From contig NZ_CP094359.1 of NCBI RefSeq assembly GCF_024396695.1, positions 682,001-746,000 on the forward strand: DNA of 64,000 nt. The letters run 5' to 3'. The translations under genes were made by a program, and so were the position numbers. The DNA comes from Acidithiobacillus sp. YTS05 (GTDB lineage Bacteria; Pseudomonadota; Gammaproteobacteria; Acidithiobacillales; Acidithiobacillaceae). Below the pieces are notes generated by a model. It made no database searches. It worked only from the letters and a program-made list of their open reading frames with translations, and had not been told where the DNA came from. Position 1 is the first letter of the stretch, and every line of letters starts with the position of its first letter. Shown here piece by piece: positions 43,293 through 52,461 of the stretch.

Positions 43293-44359
43293 AGCGCGCC
43301 GATGCGCTGTTGTTCCGCGGTATGTTGTTCTACAGCGGTCTGGTCCTGATCATATTGCTTGCCATGGTCTTTGTCGCACAACTGATCGCCAAGGCCTCCG
43401 GGCCGGGACATGGACATTGGAGTACCGGCCTGTTGTTCCGCTACGTGGCCCTACAGATGCCAGAGACGGCGTACACAGTCATTCCACTAGCCCTGCTCAT
43501 CGGCGCGCTGATCTGGATCAGTATGCTGAACAGCCATTCCGAGATCACGGCCTTACGCATGGCCGGATGGTCTCTCGCACGTTTGCAGCGGCCGCTACTG
43601 GTTGTGGGTCTGCTGGGAACCATATTGATGTTTGCCCTGGGTCAGTGGATCGTGCCGTACAGCGCTCTGTCTTCTGAGCTGCTTTGGGCCAATGCCGGAA
43701 CTCATAATTTTCAGGCGCTTGGAGATGGTGGTCTGTGGCTGCGCCAGGGGCGGACGCTCATCCGCATCCAGCTGGTCGGTGGTAACGGGACGCAGCTGCG
43801 ACAGATTCGCATCTATTATCCGCAAAGTGGCATGGTGGGTATCGACAAACAAGTGGATGCCGAGGCTGCCAGCTACCAGAATGGACACTGGACCTTGCAG
43901 GGCGTGCGGGAATACCGCTTGGAAGAGCGGTCTGTGCAGGTTCTTAGCGCGGCACGTCGGGATTGGTCCGTGCAGTTGCAGCCGGAAACCCTGCGCAGTT
44001 TTGCCCACCGCACCCGCACCATGACCCTGCAGACGCTGTGGCGCAACGACCGCGATCTGCAGGGTGGTGTACTGGCTATGAACCGCTTTGCCCTGGCCTT
44101 CTGGCAACGAATCACCTACCCCTGGGTGGGGCTGATCATGATTCTGCTGGTGGTGCCCATGGTCGTGCGCAATCCGCGGGCGGGAGGGGCGTATTATTGG
44201 ATTGCCGCGGGCCTGGCGCTGGGAATCTCATTTCATTTCCTGACCCAGATGTCGGGATTCATCAGCGTTGCCGGCGGCATTCCGCCGTCGCTTGCCACAC
44301 TCTCACCGATGGCGCTCTATGCGGCGCTGGCCTGGTTTCTGTTCAGACGTCACGGCTGA
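43289..44359 (+). CDS. lptG: LPS export permease LptG
   Basis: The 356-aa partner of LptF has the same architecture: helices at the N-terminus, with PETAYTVIPLALLIGALIW as a typical second helix, a periplasmic domain, and three C-terminal helices ending in LATLSPMALYAALAWFLF. The start ATG at 43289 overlaps the lptF stop by four bases; longer frames are antisense-like extensions. It completes the LptBFG transmembrane pair. Confidence 0.93.
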   Translation: MKRADALLFRGMLFYSGLVLIILLAMVFVAQLIAKASGPGHGHWSTGLLFRYVALQMPETAYTVIPLALLIGALIWISMLNSHSEITALRMAGWSLARLQRPLLVVGLLGTILMFALGQWIVPYSALSSELLWANAGTHNFQALGDGGLWLRQGRTLIRIQLVGGNGTQLRQIRIYYPQSGMVGIDKQVDAEAASYQNGHWTLQGVREYRLEERSVQVLSAARRDWSVQLQPETLRSFAHRTRTMTLQTLWRNDRDLQGGVLAMNRFALAFWQRITYPWVGLIMILLVVPMVVRNPRAGGAYYWIAAGLALGISFHFLTQMSGFISVAGGIPPSLATLSPMALYAALAWFLFRRHG

Positions 44360-44447
44360 ACGAAAGCGGCGACGGGTATCATGCTTGCTCTGGCCATTAT
44401 TGTTGCAGCAAACTACCCTACAGTATTCCTGATCTAGGAGCAGTACT

Positions 44448-46403
44448 GTGAATGAGTCAGCGCTCGTCAGTGCTTTGCAGGAGTTTGCCGGTTGGCGCGG
44501 TGAGTTGGCGGCGTTGGTCGAACAGGTATCTGCTTTTTCGCATCGTCTTGATTTGCTTCCCAGCGGAACCATGCTGCGCTTGGAAATGCTGGCGCGAGAA
44601 ATTCGCGAAGAACGGATTATTCTTTCTTTTTACGGGGAGTTTGCACGGGGAAAATCCGAGCTGATCAATGCCTTGTTTTTTTATGACCAACAATATCGCT
44701 TTCTCCCCTCTGGGGTGGGGCAAACCACCATGTGTCCAGTGGAAATCTGTGCGGCAAGCGATGCCAGCATTGATTTCCTACCGATGCAGGCAAGCAGCAT
44801 GCATCACAATATTCAAGATCTCAAGAAAGTGCCAGAGCAATGGCGGCGCATGCCTCTGGCGCTTGCCGATATGGAAAAAACGCAAGCAGTGCTGCACCAG
44901 ATTCAGGAAACGCAGTGCGTCCCTCTCGCGGAGGCGCGGCGCTTCGGACTTTGCCCGCCACTGGATAGTGCGCGGCCACAACTTACCCATTGTCCTTCTT
45001 GTGGCGAAGGCAGAGTGAAAATTTCCCGCTGGCGCTATGCGCTGTTGCGTGTGCCGCATCCCGTATTGGCTGCGGGCTTGATTGTCATTGATACGCCCGG
45101 ATTGAATTCGCTGGGCAGCGAGGCGGATATGGGCCTCGATGCAACTCGTGGCGCAGATGCATCGATTTTTGTTTTGGGCGCGGATACCGGAGTGACGCAA
45201 AGCGACCTGCAAATCTGGGAACAATCGCTGTCCATTCACAGTCGCCGGCGACAACTGGTGGTGATCAATAAGTGTGACCTCCTCGTCGATGAGATAGAGC
45301 CAAATACGTCGTTTGCGGAAAAGGTTCGGGAGCAGTGTGATGCCGCGGCGCAGCGCCTACAGCTCCATGGGGAACAGGTGGTGTCCATTTCTGCTCGTGA
45401 GGCACTGCTGGGACGCTTGCGCAGTCAAGAGGAGCGGGTCCGGGCCAGCGGCATCGATGATCTGGAGAATGCCATTGCCAATATCCTTATCCCGGAGAAG
45501 CGCAAGGAGATCGCTAACTCGACCAAAGGTATTCTGCAGCGCGTGATCATTGATCAGCGTTACGTTTTGGAGGAACAGCTGCAAGCCGTTGCGGCAGACA
45601 TGGAGAGCATGCGACGGTTGGAAGCGCAGGCGGGAGAACAGGTACTTGCCCTGATTGACAGGCAAAAAAAGATCATTGACAACCTAGCGGTCGATCGAGA
45701 CCAATTTTTGCGGATGCAGCGCGATGTGAATACGCAGGAAAGGGAAAAACTGTTGGAGTCACTATCCCTGGATGGACTGGAAGAAATTGTCGAGCGTGCC
45801 AAGCACGATATGCTTGCGGTGTGGACAACGTATGGTATTTACGAAAGTTTTGGAAAGTTCTTTGCGGATACGATTGCCGGATTTGATGAGGCCTTGGCGC
45901 GGGCAAATCGGCTATCGGAGAAAATGACGAATGCGTATCGTTCGTTGGAGCAGATTTACGCGCTACCAAAACTGGATACCTTGCCTTATATTCTGTTGCC
46001 GAGAAGGGCCGAACTGCTTGCCCTGTCAGATTACTACGAACGCTTTGGCAAGCGTCTGGAAATTGCTGCGTATCCGCAGGGAATGGTAGTCCGCAAGGCC
46101 TTTTTCAATCTTGCGAAGCAGGTTCGTACCTTTGTTCTGGAAACGCGCAAGGATCTTCTGGAGTGGGTGGAAGAAACCTTTGACCTGATGAATTCGCATC
46201 TGCAGCGTTGCAGTTCGCAGGCGCAGGAAAAATTGACGGCGCTTACCGCAATCGCTGAATCGTCGGCGAGTATTCAGCAGAGAATTGAAGATCTACGTCT
46301 GCGCGAGGCCCGGATTCACTACGAAATAGATGAACTGACCTCGCTACAGAGCGAACTGGATCGATATTTTCAAGCCATCCCAGACCTGGCAGGTGCGGCA
46401 TGA
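44448..46403 (+). CDS. Dynamin-like GTPase with inserted CPSCG motif
   Basis: The 651-aa protein has a dynamin-type GTPase domain: P-loop GEFARGKS (63-70), switch threonines near 93-94, DTPG (215-218) and NKCD (274-277). Between switch I and DTPG is an unusual insert of about 90 residues containing C157, C169 and C182-P-S-C185-G, which looks like a zinc-binding knuckle. After the GTPase domain come about 300 residues of mostly helical, coiled-coil sequence, with no obvious membrane helix. Bacterial dynamin-like proteins remodel membranes or resist membrane damage; the role here is unknown. The start is a GTG with TAGGAG upstream, and the gene stands alone. Confidence 0.8.
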   Translation: MNESALVSALQEFAGWRGELAALVEQVSAFSHRLDLLPSGTMLRLEMLAREIREERIILSFYGEFARGKSELINALFFYDQQYRFLPSGVGQTTMCPVEICAASDASIDFLPMQASSMHHNIQDLKKVPEQWRRMPLALADMEKTQAVLHQIQETQCVPLAEARRFGLCPPLDSARPQLTHCPSCGEGRVKISRWRYALLRVPHPVLAAGLIVIDTPGLNSLGSEADMGLDATRGADASIFVLGADTGVTQSDLQIWEQSLSIHSRRRQLVVINKCDLLVDEIEPNTSFAEKVREQCDAAAQRLQLHGEQVVSISAREALLGRLRSQEERVRASGIDDLENAIANILIPEKRKEIANSTKGILQRVIIDQRYVLEEQLQAVAADMESMRRLEAQAGEQVLALIDRQKKIIDNLAVDRDQFLRMQRDVNTQEREKLLESLSLDGLEEIVERAKHDMLAVWTTYGIYESFGKFFADTIAGFDEALARANRLSEKMTNAYRSLEQIYALPKLDTLPYILLPRRAELLALSDYYERFGKRLEIAAYPQGMVVRKAFFNLAKQVRTFVLETRKDLLEWVEETFDLMNSHLQRCSSQAQEKLTALTAIAESSASIQQRIEDLRLREARIHYEIDELTSLQSELDRYFQAIPDLAGAA

Positions 46404-46422
46404 CGCAGGATGCTACTGTTGT

Positions 46423-46761
46423 TCACGCACCTTTTTTCTGGCGCAGCGTTTCTTCGTCGAAAGCCCGATCCAGGGTTTGCGACAACTGCAATACCTGACG
46501 AAAAAGCTGCGCATCCGCGTCATCGGCCTGGCTGCGCAGACGCAAGGCAGCTAGGCCGGAAAAGCTGTCTGCGCGGGTTACCTCACTGTCCGGAGCACTG
46601 CAGGCGTTGGCGCGGTAGATACCTGTCAGGACCTCGCTCGCCAGCGGGTCTTCCAGCGTGCCGGCTTCAGCGGCCGACAAAGCGCTGTCCACATCCTGGC
46701 TGTGCAGGAGAGAAAAACTCACATGGCTGTCGAGGAATTCCATCAGTTCGGCATAGGTCAT
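46423..46761 (-). CDS. Small conserved-type protein of unknown function
   Basis: The 112-aa protein starts MTYAELMEFLDSHVSFSLLHSQDVD and is soluble, helical and acidic, ending in basic residues. I recognise no family. The ATG at 46761 has AGGAG upstream; a longer frame overlaps the next gene. It lies 19 bp from the convergent dynamin-like gene and 13 bp after the GST-like gene on its own strand, so it may be the last gene of the short run that starts at apaH or recQ. Confidence 0.55.
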   Translation of the reverse strand: MTYAELMEFLDSHVSFSLLHSQDVDSALSAAEAGTLEDPLASEVLTGIYRANACSAPDSEVTRADSFSGLAALRLRSQADDADAQLFRQVLQLSQTLDRAFDEETLRQKKGA

Positions 46762-46774
46762 CGGTATACTCCTG

Positions 46775-47449
46775 TCAGGTTGGGCGCATGCCGCTGTTGA
46801 GCGAAACTCGACAGCTTTCCGCAACGCGCTGAAAATAATACTGTAAATCCAAAGGTAAGGTGACGCCGTCGAGCAGGCGAAGCAACTGCAAATCGGCGCA
46901 GAGAACCAGGTCGATCAGGGATAGGCGGCCCACATAAAAACGTTGTTTGGCAAGCAGTTTGGCTAACGCCGGAAGGCGTCCCCGCTGCGCAAGTTGCTGG
47001 TAGCCGCCATAGCGGTCATTCGCCAGGGCTTCCAGGCTTTGGGCAAAACGACGTTCGCTTTCCTGGCGAAAATACTCCAAGTCTTCGGGATCATCCGAGA
47101 TCTCGGCAAAGGCTGGTTGTACAGGGACCAACAAGCGCTGCAGCAGCGCATCGAGGTCCTGACGCCACTGACAAAAAGCCTGCCACTCCGCCGCTTGGAG
47201 TATACCCGTATACAGGGACTCGCCCGCGAGGGCAGCATCGAGAGCGGGGAGTTCGCTGAGCTCCCCAGTCCAGCACCGCTCGCCAATTTGCAGGACGGGT
47301 AATCGTGCAAAACCGAGATCGAAGGCGATTGCCAGATCTTGCAGGGGGCGGGCTTCTGCCTGGTAGCTGCAATCCTTGGCGCCAAGCAATAGGCGCAGGC
47401 GGAGTGCCTGAGGGTCGGACCAATGAAAATACAGTACGGGTTCAGACAA
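46775..47449 (-). CDS. Glutathione S-transferase-like protein
   Basis: The 224-aa protein has a thioredoxin-like N-terminal half (PVLYFHWSDPQALRLRLLLGAKDC, then FARLPVLQIGERCWTGELSEL) and an all-helical C-terminal half (RFYVGRLSLIDLVLCADLQLL), the GST fold. The family residues VPVL and ES appear here in the changed forms LPVL and EL, so glutathione use is uncertain; an SspA-like regulatory role is an alternative. I chose the TTG at 47449, which overlaps the stop of the EVE-domain gene. Confidence 0.7.
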   Translation of the reverse strand: MSEPVLYFHWSDPQALRLRLLLGAKDCSYQAEARPLQDLAIAFDLGFARLPVLQIGERCWTGELSELPALDAALAGESLYTGILQAAEWQAFCQWRQDLDALLQRLLVPVQPAFAEISDDPEDLEYFRQESERRFAQSLEALANDRYGGYQQLAQRGRLPALAKLLAKQRFYVGRLSLIDLVLCADLQLLRLLDGVTLPLDLQYYFQRVAESCRVSLNSGMRPT

Positions 47450-47900
47450 GTTCGGCGTGCTCCAGAACGGCAGCCCATTGCGTTTCGCTGATGGGCAGAA
47501 TGGACAGTCGGTTGCCTTTTCGTACCAGGGGGCTGTCGGCAAATACCGGCCACTGGCGCAGTTCTTCCAGGGAGATTACCTTGGCAAAGCGGGCACGAAA
47601 GCCAACATCCACCAGATCCCAGCGTGGCTGCTCGGGGCGGGAGTTTGGGTCGAAATATTTGCTGCGTGGGTCAAATTGGGTAGGGTCGGGATGGGCACTG
47701 CTGCGCACTTCTGCTAGGCCCACGATTCCCGGCACCGGAACCCGGGAGTGATACAGGAAAATGCCATCGCCAACCTGCATGGAGCGGAGAAAGTTGCGTG
47801 CCTGATAATTGCGAATGCCGTCCCAAGGTTCTTTGCCGCGCGCGGCCAAATCATCCAGAGAAAAGGCTTCCGGCTCGGTTTTCATCAACCAGTAGGCCAT
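47442..47900 (-). CDS. EVE-domain protein (UPF0310)
   Basis: The 152-aa protein begins MAYWLMKTEPEAFSLDDLAARG and includes WDGIRNYQARNFLRSMQVGD and YHSRVPVPGIVGLAEV, the signatures of the EVE (PUA-like, YTH-related) fold. Such proteins are thought to bind modified bases in RNA or DNA. The WDGIRNYQARN segment is nearly invariant in the family. It lies between cyaY and the GST-like gene. Confidence 0.9.
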   Translation of the reverse strand: MAYWLMKTEPEAFSLDDLAARGKEPWDGIRNYQARNFLRSMQVGDGIFLYHSRVPVPGIVGLAEVRSSAHPDPTQFDPRSKYFDPNSRPEQPRWDLVDVGFRARFAKVISLEELRQWPVFADSPLVRKGNRLSILPISETQWAAVLEHAELV

Positions 47901-47903
47901 TGG

Positions 47904-48221
47904 CTAGGACTCCAGCGCCACGGGCTGACCCAGCCGTTGCTGGAGAATCCTGCCGAGATAGGCGGGGAGGGTCTGCCCCGAGCGGGAATCCACCCAGCTG
48001 CCGGCAGCGTTCCGGTCGAAGCGCGCCGGGCCGTCACTGCAGGCCAGCCAGATCTGTTCGACGGCTTCTTGCCGATTAAGGATGATTTCGCTGTCATCGG
48101 GCAGCCGCAGGGAGAGCACGCTATCGATGAGATCGGCCTCGACTTCCGGGGCCTGCGCCTCGATTTGCTCGAGAAGCCCTTGTAAACATTCCTCTACGGC
48201 TGCAGCAAAACTCTGGGTCAT
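47904..48221 (-). CDS. cyaY: Iron donor protein CyaY (bacterial frataxin)
   Basis: The 105-aa protein shows the frataxin pattern: an acidic first helix ([22 protein letters not shown]), a central [18 protein letters not shown] matching the family QPLHQIWLA segment, and a short C-terminal helix. CyaY binds iron and modulates iron-sulfur cluster assembly on IscS. The ATG at 48221 overlaps the stop of the recQ-like gene by four bases. Confidence 0.85.
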   Translation of the reverse strand: MTQSFAAAVEECLQGLLEQIEAQAPEVEADLIDSVLSLRLPDDSEIILNRQEAVEQIWLACSDGPARFDRNAAGSWVDSRSGQTLPAYLGRILQQRLGQPVALES

Positions 48222-49822
48222 CGTGATCTCCTTTCGCGCCATGATCGCCTGCCCGGCTCTGGGGAGCAAGTGTTTGCGGTTCCCGAACGTAGCCAGATGC
48301 GCTGTTCCTTGCGCAGAATGGGGCGACTGCTGGCATGCAGAATGAGTCCGCTGCCCTCCGGATGCGGCTGCAGGTGGCCGCGCGCCAGCAGATGGCGGAA
48401 GACTTGTTGCCAGTCGCGCGGCGGCAAACGTCGCCCAATGCCAAAGACCTGCAAGCGATGATGCTGGGCCTGACGGACCCGCGGCGTGTCGCGGCCAATG
48501 AGAATATCGATGAGATGTTGCACGCCGCAGCGCTGGCCACTGCGGTACGCCGCCGAGAGGGCCATCTGCGCTGCCTCGCTGGCATCCCAGAGGGGCGGCG
48601 CGTGCAGGCAGTTGTCACAATTGCCGCAGGGTTGGTCGAGCTTCTCGCCAAAATAGCCGAGTAGTTTCTGGCGCCGGCAACCGACCTCCTCGGTCAGATC
48701 CAGCATGGCTTGCAGTCGCTCTTCCTCGGCACATCGCTGTTCGCTGCTTGCCCCCGATTGCTGAATCATCTGCCGCAGCAGCAGCAGATCCTGCAGGCTA
48801 TAGTGCATCCAGGCTTCTGCCGGCTTGCCATCGCGGCCAGCGCGCCCGGTCTCCTGATAGTAGGCCTCGATGCTCTTCGGCAGATTGAGATGGGCGACGA
48901 AGCGCACATCGGCCTTATCAATACCCATGCCGAAGGCAATGGTGGCGACCATGATCTGGATCTTGCCGCTAAGGAAGTCGATTTGATGGGCACTGCGCTG
49001 GTCGGCGGGCAAGCCGGCGTGGTAGGGCTGCGCGCGATAGCCCACGCTTTGTAACCAGCTTGCCGTTTCCTCGACCTTACGGCGGGACAGGCAATACACG
49101 ATGCCAGCACCGCGCTGCCGCCGCAGAAACTCAGCGAGGGCTTCGCGCGCGCCGCTACCCTGCTCGATGCGGTAGCGGATATTGGGCCGGTCGAAGGATT
49201 GCACGAATACCTGGGCGTTGCCGAGAGCAAGGGATTGTTGAATTTCGGCACGGCTGGCGAGGTCGGCGCTGGCCGTCAGGGCAATGCGAGGTACGCCGGG
49301 AAACAAGGCACGCAGGCGCCCCAATTGGCGATATTCTGGGCGGAAATGGTGGCCCCACTGGGCCACGCAATGCGCCTCATCGATGGCGAAGAGGCTGATG
49401 GATAGTTCGCGGAGGAGCCGCAGCATGCGTTCCTGCAGCAGTCGCTCCGGGGCACAGTAGAGGATGCGCAGTGCCCCGGCGCGGAGTCGGTGTTCTATGG
49501 CGTCCGGAGCGTTTGCTGCCGAGTGTAAGGCGGCTGCCGCAATGCCCCGCCGTTGCAGGGCCTGGACCTGATCATCCATCAGGGCAATGAGGGGCGAGAT
49601 GACGATGGCGGTCCCTGGTCGCGCCAGCGCCGGTATTTGGTAGCAAAGCGATTTGCCGCCTCCGGTGGGCATCAATACCAGGGCATCACCGCCGCCAATC
49701 AGGCGCGTTACGATGGCGTCCTGTGGGGGACGGAACTCCCGGTGACCAAAGGCCTCGCGCAGGATTTTCTGCGCTTGCGCCAGGGCGAGATCAGGGGACG
49801 AACTGGGTATCACGGATACCAC
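48218..49822 (-). CDS. recQ: RecQ-like ATP-dependent DNA helicase, short form
   Basis: The 534-aa superfamily 2 helicase has Walker [15 protein letters not shown], the DEAH box in [15 protein letters not shown] followed by the aromatic-rich loop HHFRPEY, and motif [13 protein letters not shown] RecQ zinc-binding region follows ([24 protein letters not shown]) with a winged-helix-like stretch. The HRDC domain of full-length RecQ is absent. It would unwind DNA 3' to 5' in recombination and repair. Its 5' end overlaps the upstream membrane-protein gene by 32 bp, and its stop overlaps cyaY. Confidence 0.9.
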   Translation of the reverse strand: MVSVIPSSSPDLALAQAQKILREAFGHREFRPPQDAIVTRLIGGGDALVLMPTGGGKSLCYQIPALARPGTAIVISPLIALMDDQVQALQRRGIAAAALHSAANAPDAIEHRLRAGALRILYCAPERLLQERMLRLLRELSISLFAIDEAHCVAQWGHHFRPEYRQLGRLRALFPGVPRIALTASADLASRAEIQQSLALGNAQVFVQSFDRPNIRYRIEQGSGAREALAEFLRRQRGAGIVYCLSRRKVEETASWLQSVGYRAQPYHAGLPADQRSAHQIDFLSGKIQIMVATIAFGMGIDKADVRFVAHLNLPKSIEAYYQETGRAGRDGKPAEAWMHYSLQDLLLLRQMIQQSGASSEQRCAEEERLQAMLDLTEEVGCRRQKLLGYFGEKLDQPCGNCDNCLHAPPLWDASEAAQMALSAAYRSGQRCGVQHLIDILIGRDTPRVRQAQHHRLQVFGIGRRLPPRDWQQVFRHLLARGHLQPHPEGSGLILHASSRPILRKEQRIWLRSGTANTCSPEPGRRSWRERRSR

Positions 49823-50609
49823 GGACGAGATTGGCAGCGGCGAGCAGGGTGCAACTGCTGGCCCAGATGAGAGCGGGGAAGAGAAATAGCAGGAAAATCA
49901 GGGTGAGGGTGTCGGCAAGGGCGGGATTGTGGAGAATGCTCGTGCCGATGAGCAGCCCCGCTAGGGCCGAGAAAATCATGGCAAGGAATAGGGCGATAGC
50001 CGCCAACACCAGTCCCACCAGTAGCGGAAAAAACAGCCAGCCGAGACGATCCCCAAGCAAGCGGCTCGCGCTGCGTAAGGCATCACGCGTACCCAGACCG
50101 TAGGCTGCGTAGAGCGCATAGGTATACTGAAAGAACGTGCCAACGAGAAAGGAAACCACCAGCGTGACCCAGAATGCCGGGCGTTGCAGGATGGTGAGGG
50201 CCATTGCCGGATCGTTGTGTCCCTGCAGCGCAAGATAGCCCGAAGACTGTAACAACAGCACGTTGATGATGGCAGGTGGCAGGGCAAGAAGCCAGGCATC
50301 GCGCTCGCGTAGACTCCAGAAGGGTGCCAGCGCTTCATAGGGGCGGCCGGCACTGGCCAGGGCGATGGCACGAAAAAAGCCGATCAGCAGCACATTCGTC
50401 CACAGGCTCTCGAGGATTGTCCAAAGGATGCGCAGGGCGGCGGCCTGCTGCGCAGCAATGCCGAGGAGTACAAAACCGAACAGTGCAATCAGGCCGAGGA
50501 GCAGGAGATTGAGAGAGAGCCCCCAGAAGTGGGTGCGCAGGATCTTACCGGCACCGGAAAACACTTGACCCACCCCCACTCGAGTGGCACTAAAGAGAGC
50601 TTCAGGCAT
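49791..50609 (-). CDS. Integral membrane protein of unknown function
   Basis: The 272-aa protein has about six hydrophobic helices (for example [19 protein letters not shown] and [20 protein letters not shown]) and no recognisable catalytic motif. The layout resembles families annotated only as hypothetical membrane proteins. It overlaps both neighbours: its start lies inside the apaH 3' end by eight bases and its end runs 32 bases into recQ. Confidence 0.7.
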   Translation of the reverse strand: MPEALFSATRVGVGQVFSGAGKILRTHFWGLSLNLLLLGLIALFGFVLLGIAAQQAAALRILWTILESLWTNVLLIGFFRAIALASAGRPYEALAPFWSLRERDAWLLALPPAIINVLLLQSSGYLALQGHNDPAMALTILQRPAFWVTLVVSFLVGTFFQYTYALYAAYGLGTRDALRSASRLLGDRLGWLFFPLLVGLVLAAIALFLAMIFSALAGLLIGTSILHNPALADTLTLIFLLFLFPALIWASSCTLLAAANLVRGIRDTQFVP

Positions 50610-51483
50610 GGCGAATAGTCTCCAGTTCTACGCTGATGGATGGGACTGGGATCGTGGAAAGGTCGTTACACTGGATTTGGACGATGGTGGCGGGATCTCG
50701 ATCGATGCGCGCCGCGCTAAGCTGGCGCCCCCACACGCAGCCACTGTCCAGGGCCAGCAGACGCTCCTGGACCAGTAAACCTTGGGTGGCCCAGTGCCCG
50801 CAGACGAATTTTCCCGCAGGCTGTTGCGCAAAGTAGCGCTCGTGCCAGGGAAGGTAACTGGTATCCGGCGCCTCATTGGTCCAGGAATAAAGACCATCTT
50901 CACGCACCCAGCGCGCTCGGGTGAGGACGGCGACACGAAAGCGCTGGGCATCCGCCTCGCTGCGGCAGTCAGCCCAGCGCCGCGGCGCCTCGCTTTCCCA
51001 AAGTCCTCTCAGAAAGCGCTTCCAGTTCTTGCCGCTGAGGGCACGCTGGACTTCCTCGGCATGGCCAGCCGCGTCGGCTAGGCTCCATTCGGCATCGACA
51101 GCGGCGTGAACCAGATTCCAGGGCAGTTTACCATCGCTATAGAAGAGCGGCTGCTGGCGGAGCCAATGAAAATAGTCGTCAGCCCTGCGGTCGCTGAGGA
51201 GGGCGGCCAGGGTGTCGCTCTTTTTGGCTTTGCCGATTCCAGCCCAGCGACTGATGGCATAGAGGTCGTGGTTGCCCAGGACCAGGCGGATCCCGTTCTG
51301 CTGCGCATAGGCCCAAGCGAGGGTCGCGTGGCTCTGCGGGCCGCGATTGAGGAGATCGCCAGCGAGCCACAGAAAGTCATAACTACCAACCTGCGACAAT
51401 AGCTGCTCCAATGCAGAAAAACAGCCCTGCACATCGCCGATTGCATAGGTCCCGTTTGGGGTGTCGACAAAATCGTTACTCAA
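50602..51483 (-). CDS. apaH: Symmetrical bis(5'-nucleosyl)-tetraphosphatase
   Basis: The 293-aa enzyme splits Ap4A into two ADP. The metallophosphoesterase motifs are clear: GDVQGC (17-22), GDLLNRGP and GNHDLY, with SGCVWGRQLSA near the C-terminus. Length is close to the family's 270-280. The start is a TTG at 51483 overlapping the stop of the upstream DsrE-like gene (TTGA). ApaH limits alarmone-like Ap4A levels under stress. Confidence 0.92.
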   Translation of the reverse strand: MSNDFVDTPNGTYAIGDVQGCFSALEQLLSQVGSYDFLWLAGDLLNRGPQSHATLAWAYAQQNGIRLVLGNHDLYAISRWAGIGKAKKSDTLAALLSDRRADDYFHWLRQQPLFYSDGKLPWNLVHAAVDAEWSLADAAGHAEEVQRALSGKNWKRFLRGLWESEAPRRWADCRSEADAQRFRVAVLTRARWVREDGLYSWTNEAPDTSYLPWHERYFAQQPAGKFVCGHWATQGLLVQERLLALDSGCVWGRQLSAARIDRDPATIVQIQCNDLSTIPVPSISVELETIRHA

Positions 51484-51833
51484 AAACTGATCACCTGATC
51501 GCTGCTTTTCATGCTGCGCACGAGAGTCGCCATATTGCCAATCTTTACGCCCGGCAGGAAGGGGTCCCCCGCGTCGTTGGGCAAGACAATGACATGGATT
51601 TCGCCGCCGAGCTCGCGAATCTCTGCCAGCAGATCGTGATGCACTGCATGCGCAGTCTGAGCCCCCGAACGCAAGACCTCAACCGCCGCCTCCAGGAAGA
51701 AAACTTTGACTTGAATGTCGTCGGCAAGGGCGGCAATAGCGGTGCGCAAGGCGTGCAGTACCGGGTTGCTCTCGCTGCCGGCGACAGAACGGATCAGAAC
51801 CGTCCATTGCATAGCGTTTTCGGGTCTTTGCAT
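51480..51833 (-). CDS. DsrE-family-like small protein
   Basis: The 117-aa protein has the Rossmann-like DsrE/DsrF pattern: WTVLIRSVAGSESNPVLHALRTA, then VKVFFLEAAVEVL and GGEIHVIVLPNDA. No cysteine is visible at the position used for sulfur transfer by catalytic DsrE/TusD proteins, so a persulfide-carrier role is unlikely and a structural or regulatory one is possible. The ATG at 51833 has GGAGG upstream; an internal ATG seven codons later is an alternative. It is coupled to apaH. Confidence 0.65.
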   Translation of the reverse strand: MQRPENAMQWTVLIRSVAGSESNPVLHALRTAIAALADDIQVKVFFLEAAVEVLRSGAQTAHAVHHDLLAEIRELGGEIHVIVLPNDAGDPFLPGVKIGNMATLVRSMKSSDQVISF

Positions 51834-51997
51834 GGCTGCGATCCTCCGTTGCGGGCGAGGGCATGGAAAGATCTTCGCATCCCTGCTGTTTCCTTGAGTG
51901 TAGCAAACATTTACTGCCCTCGCGGCGACGTGGCGATTTGCTGTCGGAGTAGGTACACTGGCGCCATTGTTTTTCTGAATCACAAAGGGCAATACCC

Positions 51998-52459
51998 ATG
52001 GCGGCAAATATGGCAGAGCAAGAACCAGTATTCATGATCGAGCGGATTTACGTGAAGGACCTTTCTTTTGAGTCACCGAACGCGCCGCAAAGCTTTACCA
52101 TGGCGGAGGCGCCTTCCGTGGATGTCGGCCTGAACACGGAAACCCATGAAGTGCCCGGATCGCCAGATCTGGTCGAAGTGGTGTTGACGGTCACGGTGAA
52201 TGCCAAGAGCGCGGACAGCACCTATTTTGCTGTCGAGGTTCAGCAGGGCGGACTGTTCCGCATGCAGAACATCCCGGCGGAGCATCAACCCATCCTCCTT
52301 GCCGTACATTGCCCGACCATCCTCTTTCCCTATGCTCGTGAGGCGGTGGCAGACTTAGTTGGACGCGGGGGGTTCCAGCCGCTGCATCTGCACCCGGTGA
52401 ATTTCGAGGCGCTCTATCAGCAGGCGCAGCTCGAACAAAGTCAGCACACCACCCAGTAA
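51998..52459 (+). CDS. secB: Protein-export chaperone SecB
   Basis: The 153-aa chaperone has the SecB signatures IYVKDLSFESPNAP near the start, EVVLTVTVNAK in the middle and LFPYAREAVADLVGRGGFQPLHLHPVNF near the end. SecB keeps precursor proteins unfolded and delivers them to SecA. AAGGG precedes the ATG at 51998. It is followed two bases later by gpsA, a conserved neighbour. Confidence 0.96.
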   Translation: MAANMAEQEPVFMIERIYVKDLSFESPNAPQSFTMAEAPSVDVGLNTETHEVPGSPDLVEVVLTVTVNAKSADSTYFAVEVQQGGLFRMQNIPAEHQPILLAVHCPTILFPYAREAVADLVGRGGFQPLHLHPVNFEALYQQAQLEQSQHTTQ

Positions 52460-52461
52460 TT

